Counted from the stretch's first letter, positions 1 to 11,939 are shown. The stretch: 64,000 bases of DNA from Geotrypetes seraphini (GCF_902459505.1 NC_047084.1:457070140-457134139); one strand, 5' to 3'. Program-made: numbers and translations. The notes: generated by a model from the letters alone, not told the origin.

Positions 1-1640
1 TCTAACATAACTATCAAAATTATAGAAAGATAAATGGTAAATTCATAACTACTATGATAAGCACTTGTACACAGAAAAAAGAGATTACCACTTTTCTACT
101 GTCAAAGATGTGCATGAAGAAAACCAAAGTATATTAAATAAAATAAAACTTTTATCAAGTGCGATCATCTCTGCATGGGCCTAAACATAGCCTACGCAAG
201 TGAAGACCCAAACTCTGTAGAGGCGAAAGTTCTAATGTATAACCCAAAGTCAATGTCTGCCTGTGAATTGTCAATCGGAATCATATCAGAATGATAACTT
301 CCATGACACACATAAAATATAGTTATTCAATACTGAATTGTTCCCAAACTAAAATTAAAGTTTTTATCGAAGACTGAGCATATTAAATGATCTTCTTTCT
401 TTTTTGGCCCAAACCGGAATTACAGACATTGTAAAAATTTGAATGAGCGTGAATCATTTGCAAATATATTGTACTTCACAGTACCAATCAAACCGAGCTG
501 CGGGGATCCCACTGCACATTTTCCTTCTTCAGCATTTTAAGACAATACTCATCCGTTCATCAAAGGCGTTTCTTCTTCCTCAGGACAGAAGTCAGGCTGA
601 AGCAGTAGGACACATCGATCTTTCTGCTACTGAGCAAACCCGGAAGTGCAGATTACCAATCAGTCTCCACGGAGGTTCGAAGCCAATCCAATTCCATGTG
701 GAAGAAAAACAAATCTCCCATTTAAAATCCAGAGAGCGCAGCACACATAGCTGTCACATAACACTATGAAATCGCCACGTGACATTCCATATTTACTACT
801 CAAAGTAAGTTGTTATACAAAAGGCATCGTTTCCACAGAAGACCGAATCAATTTATATTAGCTTTAAAATAAGAAGTGTGTTGTTGTTTCATCACAAAGT
901 TCTTTTACGGAATCGATCAACGGCATTTCTGCTTCTGTTCTAAGCTTGCTCACGCCAGGAACCAGAATTTCAATATGCTCAAATCTTAACTGACTTTGCT
1001 GTTACAATAGTAACCTATCTATGGTGTGATCAAGATTTTTTCCAGGTTACTCAGAGGCATGAAACTCTACAAGGAAGGGATATACCCTCCCAAGAATGGA
1101 ACAGAGTTCACTTTCCAATCATTGTAACTGTTTCAATAAAGATCACACTTCAAGCTAGGATACGAATAAATAAAGAATGTATCACAATTTTTCAATGCTT
1201 CAATGTGTCATGGCTTTCTTTTCTTCATAAATAATATTAAGTTAACATCACTGAAACTGGATAAGTTATAAAATAATAACTTAACTTTATGAAGGGTTTG
1301 GGGTCCCAACGTGGCCCCGTTTCGCTTTCTTCCTCAGGAGGCCCAATCATAAATTTGATGAAAGTCCTTTAAAACTCTGAATAATATTAGAATTGGTGAT
1401 GTATAATTGCTTCACTGCTGGAAATTGCTCTCTCTTCACAAAGTTATTCTCAAACTGCCTAGTTTTTACTAGTATTACCCCCGTGATATCAGAAGCAAAT
1501 CTTAACTGAAGCTACATATTTGAAAATTATAAATTCTCAACATTGCTTCCATATTTCCGTCACATCATGTCAATCCACATAAAAATGTAAATAAAATTAT
1601 AAAATGTAATAAAGAAATTCTAAATTAAAATGAAAAAAAA
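1..1640. other. AT-rich stretch without a recognised gene
   Basis: I see no exon with splice sites and no conserved protein here. An open stretch near 443-769 has no recognisable motif. Near 1290-1340 there is a GC-richer patch reading roughly as a gccccgtttcgc motif beside a cctcagg motif, which resembles tails of dispersed retroelements, but the family is not identified. It probably holds worn repeat DNA. Confidence 0.4.
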
Positions 1641-2515
1641 AAAGGTAGAATGAATGTCCTTATTAGGAAGACATAGGCTGCTCGCATTGATCTATAAATT
1701 CTTGCAACTTTCTTGGATCTACAAAATTCAATGTTTTGTTTGCATAAGTGACCCACATTACTGCTGGGTACATTAAGCCAAATTTAGCTCCCAAAGACCT
1801 GAGCTGTGGACGTAGATCAAGTAACTGTTTCCTTTTAAACGCTGTATCCTTAGCAAAGTCTGGCACTATATGTATCTTGGAGTCCTGACATTTAAATTTT
1901 TTTTTTTATTTTTGCTAATTGGCATATTTCTATGACTTGCTGATGTCTTAGCAGTTTGAAAATTAATGTCCTTGGTCCTCTCTGTTTATTTGTCCTTTGT
2001 GCCGGGATCCTGTGTGCCCTCTCAGACTCAAGCGGGAATTTTGTTTTTAGTGGCAATATTTTTGGCAAGAATTTTTCAAGGAAGGATATTGGGTCATTCT
2101 TTTCCACCCCTTCTGGTAGCCCAATAATTATCAAATTATTCCTCCCCTCACGGTTAGCAGAATCCTCAAGATCCCTCTTTAAAGATTCAATTTATTTCCG
2201 CTCTGCCTTACATAACAACAATTCTGTCTCCACTCCATCTGCCCGCTTCTCCAAATGATTCAGTTTTATGTAAACTACATCCATTCTGTTCGTGAGGCAG
2301 GCAACTTCATCTATGACCACTTGTATCTTTTTAGCGTTTTCTGACACAATTGCTTTGATTTGCCGAAGCTCAATAATAATATCATTACTGCCATTTTCTT
2401 CTGTTGGTAGTGGTACTTTCAATGGAGTTGCAGGCTCCGGTTTTGATCTTTTAACACTGCCAGATCCAGTTCCTTGCCCGATGCCATCTTGAGTAGAAAT
2501 TAACACTTTTAAACT
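1641..2515 (-). mobile_element. L1-type LINE, ORF1 fragment
   Basis: Three consecutive minus-strand pieces resemble the nucleic-acid-binding ORF1 protein of L1 elements, in the right order. First (2506-2192) comes a coiled-coil-like stretch rich in I/V/L heptads (ELRQIKAIVSENAKK, LNHLEKRADGVE). Then (2134-1892) an RRM-like part starts IIIGLPEGVEKNDP and ends RTLIFKLLRHQQ. Last (1866-1663) is the C-terminal domain with DFAKDTAFKRKQLLDLRPQL and the YPAVMWVTY strand. The pieces lie in different frames and the coiled-coil/RRM join is broken, so no intact ORF1 remains. No ORF2 was recognised directly after it. Confidence 0.8.
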
Positions 2516-2619
2516 TTAGAAAACTAATTCTTGTAGCTTATAATCCACAAAAATAGCTTGTCTTCACGGAGCTATTTCTTCACCCGACCATCCTGTTACA
2601 TTTCCAAGCCACATTCCCC

Positions 2620-4548
2620 TCTACTATGGCTTCTTATGCGAAGTTTGGAAGGCTTTCCAACAGTGGTGTGCTAAGCCTGGAAGGCTTTCCAGCAGTGGTG
2701 TGCTAAGGATCAAGTGGAGCCTGAGAGGGCTTCCATTTTGGTGGTCCTGGTTTTTCTTCAGGCAGGCCTAGAAAAAGGTTTAGCAGTGGCCTCCCTTAAA
2801 GTTCAGGTTGCAAGCCTTTCATGTTTTAGAGCACGCAGAGGCGCTAGTTCGCTTACTGTTCATCCAGATGTGTCCAGGTTTATGAGAGGGGCACTTCGTT
2901 TGCGATTCCTTTCCCTTTGTGGAATCTTAACATTGTTCTGCAGGGCCTTGGAGAGGCCCCATTCAAACCACTGAAGGATGCTTCTCTTCTGGATCTAACG
3001 GTCAAGACTTGTAGATGTCATAGTGATTCCTAAGCCAGGAAATGGCTCTATGATGTGTGGTTCCTTCGACCTATTTCTTTGCTTGATACTAACTATAAAA
3101 TTTTTTAAAAGATCCTGTTTAACCGTTTAAGTGCTCCCTCGGTTGATTAAATCCAATTAGGCGGGCTGGCAGACATTTGATAACAATCTGAGGATCTTAT
3201 ATTTGATATGGCATGCCTGGCAAGAAAAACAGCAAGCACTTATTTTAGCAATAGAGTGGCCTGGCCTTTCATGGTGCAAAAACTTCTCAGGGCCAGTATT
3301 ATAAGCAAATATTTGGTTAGGGTTCAATTGCTGCATACCAGAGTGCCTCAAACTTTTTTAGCTCTGACATCAGGGAAATGTCATTCTGATGGCTCCAGAC
3401 TGACCTCACAGATTGTGGTACACAGATCTTATGTATCTTCGAATAGGACACAATCTTTGACTGCGGACTCTTCCAGAATGTCTCTTTCAGGGTCCAGTCT
3501 ACATGGAGGATCCCGATCGTTTTGCTCTTACGGCATGGCTATTAAATGTGAAGCATTAGAGCGCAAAGAATATTCTGATGTAGTCATTTCTACTCTTCTG
3601 AAATCTAAGAAGTTGTCTATTGTGTCTGCCTACACTAAGGCGTGGAACACTTTCCAACATTGGTGTAACCAGGTCAGTGTGGAGCCATATTCTGCTCCAA
3701 TTTCAGTGGTGCTAGCCTTTCTCCAGGTGGGCCTCAATAAGGACCTCACCGTGGCTTCCCTTCAGGTCCATGTCACTGGGCTCTCTTGTTTCAGAGCCTA
3801 GGCCAATAATCCTATGCTTGCATCTCACCCTGATGTGGCCAGATTTCTGAAAGGTGCTCTTCGCATTAGACCTCCAAACCGCCATTCCCTTCATGGGATC
3901 TTAATTTGGTTTTGTCTGGCCTCACCAAAGCTCCTTTTGAGCCTCTGCAAGACGCTTCTCTCTTGGACTTAATACTCAGAATTCCAAGCTCTGTCTTGTA
4001 GAGAGCCTTTCCTGAGGATTTCAAAAACAGGGATTTCTCTCTGCACAGTTCCTTTGTTTCTGCCGAAGGTAGTATTTGCATTCCATGTTAATCAGGAAGT
4101 ATGTTTGCCTATTTTTCAGTCTACTGGTTCTAGGAAGCAAAATCGCATTTTGAAGAAGTTGGATGTGCGCAGAGTTTTCTGCACTATCTAGAGGTCATGA
4201 ATGAGTTTCATGTCTCTGACCATTTGTTCATACTGATTCATTCTTCTAAGCGAAGGTGCTCCCATTTCCTAGGCCACTATTTCTAGATGGATCCATAAGG
4301 CCATTTTGTCGGCCTACATTCTTTGCGGTAAAGTCTCCTGTTTCTGTTAAGGCGCATTCTACTAGGAGTATGGCCTCTTCATGGGCTGAGGCTAGGGCGA
4401 TCTCCCCTGAGGAGATTTGTAGAGCAGCTACTTGGTCCACTCTGCACACATTTGTCAAATTTTACAGAGTGGATGTGGCGGCAAGACGGGACTCTGATTT
4501 TGGCTCCTTGATCTTGAGGGTCAGTTCAGTCAGCCTACCCTAGCTTTG
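2620..4548 (+). mobile_element. DIRS-like tyrosine-recombinase retroelement, broken fossil
   Basis: Two pieces of tyrosine-recombinase coding sequence lie in the same orientation (about 2710-3000 and 3200-4540) and partly cover the same part of the gene, so two copies or a rearranged copy are present. Recognisable parts are an N-terminal core-binding region (FQHWCNQVSVEP; LAFLQVGLNKDLTVASLQV) and a C-terminal catalytic region (KAHSTRSMASSWAEA; ISPEEICRAATWS; LHTFVKFYRVDV) typical of DIRS/Ngaro recombinases. The element is old and clearly broken in several places. A CR1 follows directly at 4549 and splits it from its terminal part at 5141-5625. Confidence 0.75.
2643..2706. repeat. Tandem duplication, 2 x 32 bp
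   Basis: Two adjacent 32-bp units (2643-2674 and 2675-2706) both contain the core ggaaggctttcca and end gtggtgtgctaa, with a few differences. They sit at the left edge of the DIRS-like fragment. Confidence 0.85.
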
Positions 4549-5140
4549 TGGGACTGCTCTTGTACATCCAAAGAGATTATGTCCATACCTGAAGTCATTA
4601 TGCCATTGTATAGATCCATGGTGAGGCCCCACCTGGAATATTGTGTGCAATTCTGGAGGCCGCATTACCGTAAGGATGTGCTGAGACTGGAGTCGGTCCA
4701 GAGAATGGCCACCCGGATGGTCTTGGGACTCAAGGATCTCCCGTACGAGGAATGGCTGGATAAGCTGCAGCTGTACTCACTCGAGGAACGCAGAGAGAGG
4801 GGTGACATGATCGAGACATTCAAGTATCTCACGGGCCGCATCGAGGTGGAAGAAGATATCTTCTTTTTCAAGGGTCTCGCAGCAACAAGGGGGCATCCGT
4901 GGAAAATCAGGGGCGGGAAACTGCACGGGGACACCAGGAAATTCTTTTTCACTGAAAGGGTGGTTGATCGCTGAAATAGTCTTCCACTTCAGGTTATTGA
5001 GGCCAGCAGCGTGCCTGATTTTAAGGCCAAATGGGATAGACACGTGGGATCTATTCACAGAGAAAGGTAGGGGAGGGTCATTGGGGTGGGCAGTCTAGAT
5101 GGGCCGTGGCCCTTACCTGCCATCTATTTCTATGTTTCTA
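4549..5140 (+). mobile_element. CR1 LINE, 3' end, inserted in the DIRS-like element
   Basis: The plus strand encodes the end of a CR1 reverse-transcriptase [51 protein letters not shown], then a short 3' UTR with gggcagtctagatgggccg and a tail of tctatgtttctat repeats. It is 5'-truncated, as CR1 copies normally are. An internal stop follows VVDR at about 4972. DIRS-like sequence lies on both sides, so this copy is the younger insertion. Confidence 0.9.
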
Positions 5141-5625
5141 TTACCTTGATATCGTTTCCAGTAGATAGGTCAGTCATTCTAGACTCCCGCCTTGTCCTTC
5201 CTGAGCCTACCTGCTGTCTTATTGTGTTTATGTTTCTCCAAGTTTGGTTCTTGGATGCCATCCAGCCCTTTTTGGGCCTTGAAGAATTCTGTATATATGT
5301 TCAAAGCACATGCAGGGGTACTTCCTTAGCTTCTTTGATGCTTTTGTTGGCTGTTCTAATGTTTTCTTTTTGAGCAGAACAGTTCATTCGTGGGAATGTT
5401 CTCATTGTTGATCCTACTTCACATGCTGTTGTTGGAGCTCTTTGTGCTTGGGAACTAACTACAGGTGGCAGTAGAGCTCTAACTGAAGTAGAGGAGGATC
5501 AGATAAAAAAAATCCAGAGTGGATTCCTTCTGCAGATGGCTCATGGCCATTGGGAGATAACCCACATGTCTAGAATAACTCACCTATCTATTGTAAAAGA
5601 TATTATCAAGGTAAGGACATAATCT
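5141..5625 (+). mobile_element. DIRS-like element, terminal part
   Basis: The left edge (accttgatatcgtttccag) and the right edge (aaaagatattatcaaggtaa) are inverted versions of each other and match the ends seen at about 8560-8600 and 9085-9115. The middle has no recognised coding sequence. It is the continuation of the fossil at 2620-4548 beyond the CR1 insertion. Confidence 0.6.
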
Positions 5626-5644
5626 TTCTCTTCTTGACCCTCAG

Positions 5645-5770
5645 GTTGGACGGATCCTCCGCAGGGATAAAGAAAAGAGCAGAGCCCTTGTGCAACTCCA
5701 AAGAGATGAAGTGAATGTGCTGAAACTATGCTTTGATGCTATCTGTCACTATGTTGGAGAAGACAGCTGA
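5645..5770 (+). CDS. GPKOW: GPKOW last coding exon (G-patch domain and KOW motifs protein)
   Basis: This 42-codon segment begins right after a good acceptor (a pyrimidine-rich tract ending ccctcag at 5644), in phase 0, and ends at a TGA. It reads [20 protein letters not shown], then [20 protein letters not shown]. That aligns with the C-terminus of human GPKOW as I recall it (GRVGHLLSRDRARSRALVQL and ELHYDAICQYMG), which is the second KOW motif. GPKOW is a nuclear spliceosome-associated protein that binds RNA and partners the helicase DHX16. Only the final exon is in the window. The preceding exon should end with the conserved start of the KOW motif, but the 5.6 kb to the left is repeat DNA, so that intron is at least that long. 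The DIRS-like fossil ends only about 20 bp before the acceptor. Confidence 0.86.
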   Translation, partial: VGRILRRDKEKSRALVQLQRDEVNVLKLCFDAICHYVGEDS

Positions 5771-6394
5771 GGGAAATCCTAACAGGCTGATCGACAGAAC
5801 CCGTGCCTCAGTTCTAGGGGTGAAGAAGATTCTGGACCCAGAGCCTTGAACTCGTGCTGCAGACACTTAATGTGTCTCTGGGTACAGACTAGATCATGCC
5901 ATTGTACAGAAGGGCCATTATTTTTGTGTTCTGTAACGACTCTAGAAAGCATCTGACTGGATAAGAATGTTGTTCTGCAGACTGTATCCATATGGCTTGT
6001 GTTACATGTTTCTGTCAAATACACCTGTCCATTCATGTTACCCAAAATCTTACCCTGGAAGCCACAAATGCACACAGTGCTGAACTTGTCCAGAGAGATT
6101 ACTTGGAATCCCATAGTGTTGAGCTTCTCCCAAGTCATGGAAGTATCTGGAATCCCATGTCACACAGCACTGTGTTACCTCTCTATTTGTGGAATTACCT
6201 GGAATTCCAGTTTCTCACAATGCTTCGTGTCTTCCTGTTTATGGAGTTAACACAAAAGTGCACAGTCACATGGTACAGAATGGCCTCGAGTCTCTGGAAT
6301 TATCCAGAATCTCACAGTTGGACAGCATGCTTAGATGCCTTGGTGGAATTCCTTGAATCTCCCAACCACATGTAATGCTATGCACCTTCCAGGT
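5771..6394. other. Probable GPKOW 3' UTR and degenerate short repeats
   Basis: No gene is seen. Around 6100-6330 the words tggaattcc, ggaatcccat and tccagaatctcac recur at irregular 50-60 bp spacing, like a very worn tandem array. A polyadenylation signal for GPKOW was not assigned; an AATAAA at 6644-6649 is possible. Confidence 0.4.
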
Positions 6395-6545
6395 GATAAA
6401 GGCCAGCAGCGTGACGGATTTTAAGAAAAAATTGGATACTCACATGGGATCTTTAAGGGAGTAAATTCAGGGGAGGGGATACTTGGAATGGGCAGACTTG
6501 GTGGGCTAGAGCCCTTTTCTGCTGCTTTTTTCTATGTTTCCCATC
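6395..6545 (+). mobile_element. CR1 3'-end fragment
   Basis: It contains the last coding words of CR1 (about ATKASSVTDFKKKLDTHMG) and the 3' UTR with gggcagacttggtgggcta, then tttttctatgtttcc. It is truncated to about 150 bp. Confidence 0.8.
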
Positions 6546-6945
6546 CATGGAGTTACTCAGAGCTCATAGCTGTACAGAATTTGTCTTGTTTTGTAGGGTT
6601 GCTTAACCTAAGAAGAATTTTTATTGTTTCTCTTCATACTGTAAATAAATTCCTTTCCTTTAATAAATTGTTATATTATAGTTTTCTCACCAGTTTGACA
6701 ATAGGGTTGTATGCTTTGTTGATAGTGTTGAGGCTAACATAATTTTCCACTTTAGATTAGCAATTTTTAACTTCCCCTTTAGTGCACAATCTTTACTTCA
6801 ACTCAGGACTGAAGCAAAGAGCCTATGAGGAAAACAGCAAGATCATCTGAGGTGAAATGCTGCACAAGTGGGCATTATAGCTACCCACTCCTGGGCACAG
6901 AACATAGACAAGCTCTTGTCCAGAGAACCTCCATGCTGCTTGAAC

Positions 6946-7672
6946 CCCTAGATCAGTGTCTCTCAAACTTTCTCAAGCCGAGGCACACTAAAGGTAGTGG
7001 TCACGGCTTGAGTCACCCAGAAGTGCGCGGACGTCGCCGTGATGACATCATGCATATGCGTAAAATCATCACGTCGACGTCCACACATGTGCAGAGGCCC
7101 TCCAGATGGGCCCTGAGACACCAGCAGGGAAGAGGGCTGGAGATAAGGAGTGGCACTGGCGCCAGCTGATTGCCTACAGCAATGTTTCTCAACTACTTCA
7201 AGCTAAGTACACCCTAAGTCTAACAAATATCAACTGAGTACCCCAACCATAGCCCTCCCTAGGCCCACCCATGCTCTGCCCCAGATCCCATCCCTTTTAC
7301 TAATTGTAATGCAGATTTTTCTATTCATTTTTCATACACACACAATACACACAGCAGATATAAATTCTCAAAACTGACACATTTCAATTACTATATTGAA
7401 AATAAAATCATTTTACCTACTGGCGATCCTCTGCAGGCTGCTGTAATTAGCTTTAAAGGTGAGACTGGGAGGCCAGGAGGGAAGCCGGAGGACACTAGAT
7501 AGAAGGGGGAAACATGCAGGCCTTTGGCGAATCGGGCAGCGCTGGCGCTGTACTATGTAGGGAAGTCAGCTGGTAGGCGCTTCTATTCCTCCTCAGTGCC
7601 ACGGCACACTTGGAATCTCAGGAGGCATACTAGTGTGCCTCGGCACATAGCTTGAAATACACTGCTCTAGAT
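6946..7672. mobile_element. hAT-type non-autonomous DNA transposon with 8-bp target duplication
   Basis: The element proper is 6954-7664. It starts cagtgtctctcaaact and ends tagcttgaaatacactg, which form imperfect terminal inverted repeats. The flanks are ccctagat (6946-6953) and ctctagat (7665-7672), an 8-bp duplication with one difference. There is no transposase gene. A second hAT-like start (aatgtttctcaactacttca, about 7181) lies inside, suggesting an older nested copy. Confidence 0.85.
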
Positions 7673-7924
7673 CAATAATATTTAACCTGGTTTAGAGAAT
7701 CATCTGGTAGTATCCTTCTCTTACTGCTGCCATCTTGGAAAATCATGATTTCTGACCCTCTAGCAATGCATTACGACATGTCAATAGGGGTCAGTCTGTC
7801 AAATAAGGCAGTACTTAAGGCAATCCATTATTTAGAAAATTGACACACTGATCAAAGTCAAGTGCTGCCATTTTCAAGATAGCAACAAGAAGAAAAGGAT
7901 GTTGTTGGATGCCTCTCCCTGGGC

Positions 7925-9120
7925 CAAATAAATATTCTAGTGCAATAGGAATGGTATGCTGAACTGTAGGTTTGTCCATGCCTGATTTTGAGCATTCTGC
8001 AGATGTCAATTACAGCTTTTCAGCTCCTTTTCCCCAGTCTATGCTGCCCTCTGTAGTTCTTCCTTCTGCAGGCGAACATGAAGGTGCCGTTCTGATCTGC
8101 TCCCTTTATTTCTTTATTTTTATGATTGTTCACAGATTTTACGTGGCTCCAGGACAGACTGTATTTGCTTGGAGAGGAGCATAAGAACATAAGAATTGCC
8201 GCCGCTGTGTCAGACCAGTGGTCCATCGTGCCCTGCAGTCCCTTAGAGGGTTAAGCCAAGGGAACCTGTCACCAGGAGTGGGATCCCTAGGATAGTAGAC
8301 TTGGGGGTGGGTCAGTGGAGTGGGCAGACCTGATGGGCTATGGCCCTTATCTGCCGTCATCTTCTATGTTTCTATGGTCCTCCATTCATACTTTCATCAA
8401 ATTTTACAAGGTGGATGTAGCAGCATGGGAGGATGCTGTCTTTGGGTCTTCAGTTCTGCAAGCAAGTGCTCTAAACCAACTGAGAATTTGGGGACTGCTT
8501 AGGTACATCCCTACGGTTCAGCATACCATTTCTATTGCATTGGAAAAAGAGATTAGGTTCTTACCGTGATAATATCTTTTCCAGTAGATAGGAATGGTAT
8601 GCTGAACCCCTGGCCCTGCAGTTATAGGATACATCTGTTGTCTGACTTATGCTTCCTGGTCAGTTTCACAGTAAGGATTTTCCTGTCAGTCAGACTGGGT
8701 TTATGAAGAGTCCTCTCTATATATTTAGAAGTGACATCTCTGTATACTGTATATTTAAAAGTGGGGAATTTTTAACTCCATCAGGCTGTTAGGTTCTTGT
8801 TTAACATTTTTTCCTCTTAGAGGTTTAATGTTTTTTCTTGCATTACTGTTCATTCAGAAATTGTTTTACATTTATCTGAGCAGATCAGACACTTGGTTTC
8901 CAAGAGTTCCCCGAACCCCTACTTCTCCTGTCTCTTCCTATAGGGCTGTCGCCAGCATTGGTACAAACTGAACGGGGCAGCAGAGACCGGGGAGAAGGAG
9001 GAAGAGCTGAAAAGCTGTGATTGACATCTTCTGCAGAATGCTCGCAAGCAAGCATGGACAATCTTACGGTTTAGCATACCATTCCTTTCTACTGGAAAAG
9101 ATATTATCAAGGTAAGAATC
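7925..9120 (+). mobile_element. DIRS-like element with inverted ends, broken fossil
   Basis: About 110 bp at 7925-8035 returns inverted at about 9005-9115. Shared words include ctgaaaagctgt, tgacatct and ctgcagaatgctc. Between them lies a short recombinase-like C-terminus (HTFIKFYKVDVAAWEDA, 8385-8450) matching the copy at 4440. The element is much shorter than a complete one and is broken. A CR1 tail is inserted at about 8178-8380. Confidence 0.65.
8178..8380. mobile_element. CR1 3'-end fragments inside the DIRS-like fossil
   Basis: 8178-8270 is a minus-strand CR1 3' end (ataagaacataagaattgcc, cagaccagtggtccatcgtg). It is directly followed by a plus-strand CR1 tail (gtgggcagacctgatgggc, tctatgtttctatgg). 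The two families are the same ones seen elsewhere in the window. Confidence 0.75.
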
Positions 9121-9586
9121 TAATCTCTCTCTATTGGTCCAAGAGTAATCTGGTCCAGCAACATGGAGACTCTGGTTTGAGGTCTCCATGTGCTGTGCCC
9201 TGGGCCAGGAGCTCTGGAGAGAAGCATGGGAGGTCTGGGGTTCACCAGGCTTCCAGAGAATTTTTGTGGGGTAAGGGTAAGCGTGAAGTTTAGGGAGTCC
9301 AGCCATTTTTAAGTTATCTCTGTCAGTGCATGAACCTTTCCTAGACTATGCCCAGTGCAGCAAACTGCTGCAGATTACAACAGTGGTATGTGTGCTGCTT
9401 TTTCTGTCACTTCATATTTTTGTAACTAAAGTATTTTCCCAAGCTATCAGTATATAGAACTTAGCTACAATATAAAGGTGGCAAACCAATACCTCCTTCC
9501 CACCACCCAAGCCCAAAATTTTAGCATTCAATAAAACCTTACCTGGAATTCCATGGGACCTCGATCTGCACTTTATCCTTCAGAAG
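9121..9586. other. No gene recognised
   Basis: No conserved protein, exon or known repeat is visible in this stretch. It contains a polypyrimidine patch but no acceptor linked to an open frame. Confidence 0.4.
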
Positions 9587-9775
9587 CCCTAAAACAGGGG
9601 TCTCCAAAGTCCCTCCTTGAGGGCTGAATCCAGTCAGGTTTTTGGGATTTCCCCAATGAATATGCACGAGATCTATGTGCATTTACTGCTTTCAATGCAT
9701 ATTCATTGGGGAAATCCCGAAAACCTGACTGGATTCGGCCCTCGAGGAGGGACTTTGGATACCCCTGCCCTAAAA
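9587..9775. mobile_element. hAT-type foldback MITE, family 1
   Basis: The element 9595-9767 is one imperfect palindrome that starts caggggtctccaaag and ends tttggatacccctg. Both arms contain cccaatgaatatgca. It is flanked by a perfect 8-bp duplication, ccctaaaa (9587-9594 and 9768-9775). Confidence 0.9.
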
Positions 9776-9834
9776 TATGGCTATCTCAGGGCAACCTCAC
9801 CATATTTGTAATAATGATCCCTTTTACCCACAGT

Positions 9835-10044
9835 CTCTACAGCAGGGGTAGGCTACTCTGGTCCTCAAGAGCCGGAGCCAGGTCAGGTTTTCAGGATATC
9901 CACAATAAATATTCATGAGATAGATTTGCATCTCAAGGAGGCAGTGCATGCAAATCCATCTCATACATATTAATTGTGGATATCCTGATAACCTGACCTG
10001 GTTCTGGCTCTCAAGGACTGGAATTGCCTATCTCTGCTCTACAG
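9835..10044. mobile_element. hAT-type foldback MITE, family 2
   Basis: The element 9843-10036 is palindromic, with arms carrying gtcaggttttcaggatatcc and its inverse. It starts caggggtaggctact. A perfect 8-bp duplication, ctctacag, lies at 9835-9842 and 10037-10044. The sequence resembles the widespread tetrapod foldback repeats sometimes called Chompy-like; that name is from memory. Confidence 0.9.
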
Positions 10045-10142
10045 CATAGTGGAGAACAGTTTGAAAAAGCCCTATTTAACCTTAAGAGAGTTAGGTACCA
10101 CTGAAATTATACCATCCCATTTTCCAAAACCCTGGTGATACA

Positions 10143-10247
10143 TCTGGACATTGACCCCATGTAGGGCAGGGACAGGAAAAGAACTTGACAGGATGGGGAA
10201 ATGAGTTCCCACGGGGAGGGGGAAGGGGGAAAAATTGTCCCTATGTT
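10143..10247. mobile_element. Fragment of a dispersed foldback repeat
   Basis: gatggggaaatgagttccc followed by aattgtccctatgtta matches the right arm of the palindromic element at 13628-13875. Only this arm is kept. Confidence 0.55.
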
Positions 10248-10400
10248 AACATAAGAATAGCCTTACTGGGTCAGACCAATGGTCCATCAAGCCCAGTAGC
10301 CCGTTCTCACGGTGGCCAATCCAGGTCACTAGTACCTGGCAAAAACTCAAAGAGTAGCAACATGCTACCGATCCAGGGTAAGCAGTGGCTCTTCTCTCTC
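10248..10400 (-). mobile_element. CR1 3'-end fragment
   Basis: It reads acataagaatagccttactg, cagaccaatggtccatcaag, then cagtagcccgttctcacgg. This is the 3' UTR of a CR1 on the minus strand. The same subfamily recurs at 13873 and 47622. Confidence 0.85.
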
Positions 10401-10744
10401 TCTTGCTCTCCCTCACACTCCCCTTAGTCCAGTGGTACTGCTGTGCCTCAGTTGCTACTGGCAGGGACACTGCAGTGATTGAAATAACTGCCCCAAGGCC
10501 TCTGTCTTCCCTGTGACGCATCTTGCCCATGCAGAACAGGAAGTTGAATTAGAGGAGGCAGGATGCGTTGCAGTGAAGATGGAGGCTCTGAGGCATCTCC
10601 TTTCAATTGCTGGTTTCCCTGCTGGTAGTGATTGCGACACAGAAACACCATTGGACCGCGAGAAGCCAACGGGAGGGAAAAATGCTGAATCTGTGGGGAG
10701 AGGAAAGGGGGAGAATTGCTTGACCTGTAGGGTACAGAAATGCT
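10401..10744. other. No gene recognised
   Basis: Several overlapping open frames exist on both strands but none has a motif or splice context. The start (ccagtggtactgctgtgcc, about 10428) resembles an hAT terminus, so this may be the left part of a worn element whose interior is the purine-rich tract that follows. Confidence 0.35.
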
Positions 10745-11150
10745 GCACCTGATTGGGGGGGGGGGAAGGAGTAAGGAAGAAAGCTTTCCAGTTGGAGAGA
10801 AGAGAGTGATGTCAGATCATAAGGAGGGAGAGAGGGAGGAAAAGGGGGGAGGTGCTAGAGCATGGAGGGAGAGGGGGAGATGGATGGGGAGGAGAGGAGA
10901 CAGATGTCCAACCATGGGGTGGGGGTAGGCTGGAGGGAAGAGAGGGGGTGCTGGCCACATGGGGTAAGGGGGGCTGGTGGGAAGAGAGAGAGAGAGGGTG
11001 CTGGGAGAGATACACTGGACATGGGGCTAGAGGGGAAGGAAGAGAGGGTGCTGGGTCCTTGGAGAGATGCTGAACCTGCAGGGAGGAGGAGAGAAGGGAA
11101 GGGAAGGTACAGAGATGGAAGATGGATGGTGAGAATGGAGAGAGATGTCA
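10745..11150 (+). repeat. Purine-rich (GA) tract
   Basis: The plus strand is almost only G and A, with loosely repeated words such as ggagagatgctg and gggaggagag. Long open frames here are composition artefacts. Downstream words (gaccagacagcaaaagg, then an AT-rich patch at 11180-11300) parallel those after the GA tracts at 45.5 and 63.5 kb, so it may be the interior of a related hAT element. Confidence 0.8.
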
Positions 11151-11299
11151 AATGGGCAGAAGACCCTGGTAAGTCATTAACAGAAGACAAACAGAAATCA
11201 AAGCTTGGGACCAACATGCTTTGAATAACAAAATGACCAGACAGCAAAAGGCAAAAAAATAATTTTAATTTCTATTTTATGATTACAATATGATGCACA

Positions 11300-11718
11300 T
11301 TTCAGATTTGATGTACATCTTGCCAGAGTTGGTGTTTGACAGTGAGCACGAGTTAGGACCTAACAGTGTGGGGTTGGAGCGGGCAAAGGGTGGAGAGGGG
11401 GGCGGGGTGAGTAGTTAACAGGTTTTCTGGAACTAAACCCCCTACCCCCAGGCCCACCCAGTTCTGGCTGAGTGATGTCCCATTGTGCCCACAGCCCCGC
11501 CCCTCAACCTGTTCACTTGTCAGGAGGGTATTTGCGTATGCGCTAGTGTGAAGTGTGACATCACCATGTTGCATGTGCAGATGCAATCTCGACATCATTC
11601 CTAGCTGGAAGCTTTTCAAAACCCGGACAAAGTGCCAGGTTTTAAAAAGCCTCTGAACACCCAGACATGTTCTCTAAAAGGACATGGCTGAGGAAATCTG
11701 GACGTCTGGTAACCCTAG
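11300..11718. mobile_element. Non-autonomous DNA transposon fragment
   Basis: The right part reads ttcaaaacccggacaaagtg, aaatctggacgtctggtaac. The same phrases occur at 43818-44040 in the opposite orientation. It is therefore a dispersed family. The left boundary is uncertain. Confidence 0.55.
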
Positions 11719-11939
11719 GGATGAGGAGACAGCAAAAGAAACCCACCAGGTAATTTTAAAGCTATATCATAGAAAGCGAATTGTATTGAATCAAAAAATC
11801 AATTCCATTGGCAAAATCAAATCCAATCAAATTTTTTTTCCTCAAACAGCGCTGAAGCCCAAATACTGCTAGGGGAAAGCACTTCACCAACAAGTGTGCC
11901 TGCATCTCTCCTACTTTTCTCGGGGGAAAATGGTGGACA

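Noticed and set aside
443-769. 108-codon open frame on the plus strand as a gene
   Set aside because: No domain, no splice context, and the surroundings look like worn repeat DNA.
5375-5640. Open stretch before the GPKOW exon as its penultimate exon
   Set aside because: It does not match GPKOW and lies inside the terminal part of the DIRS-like fossil.
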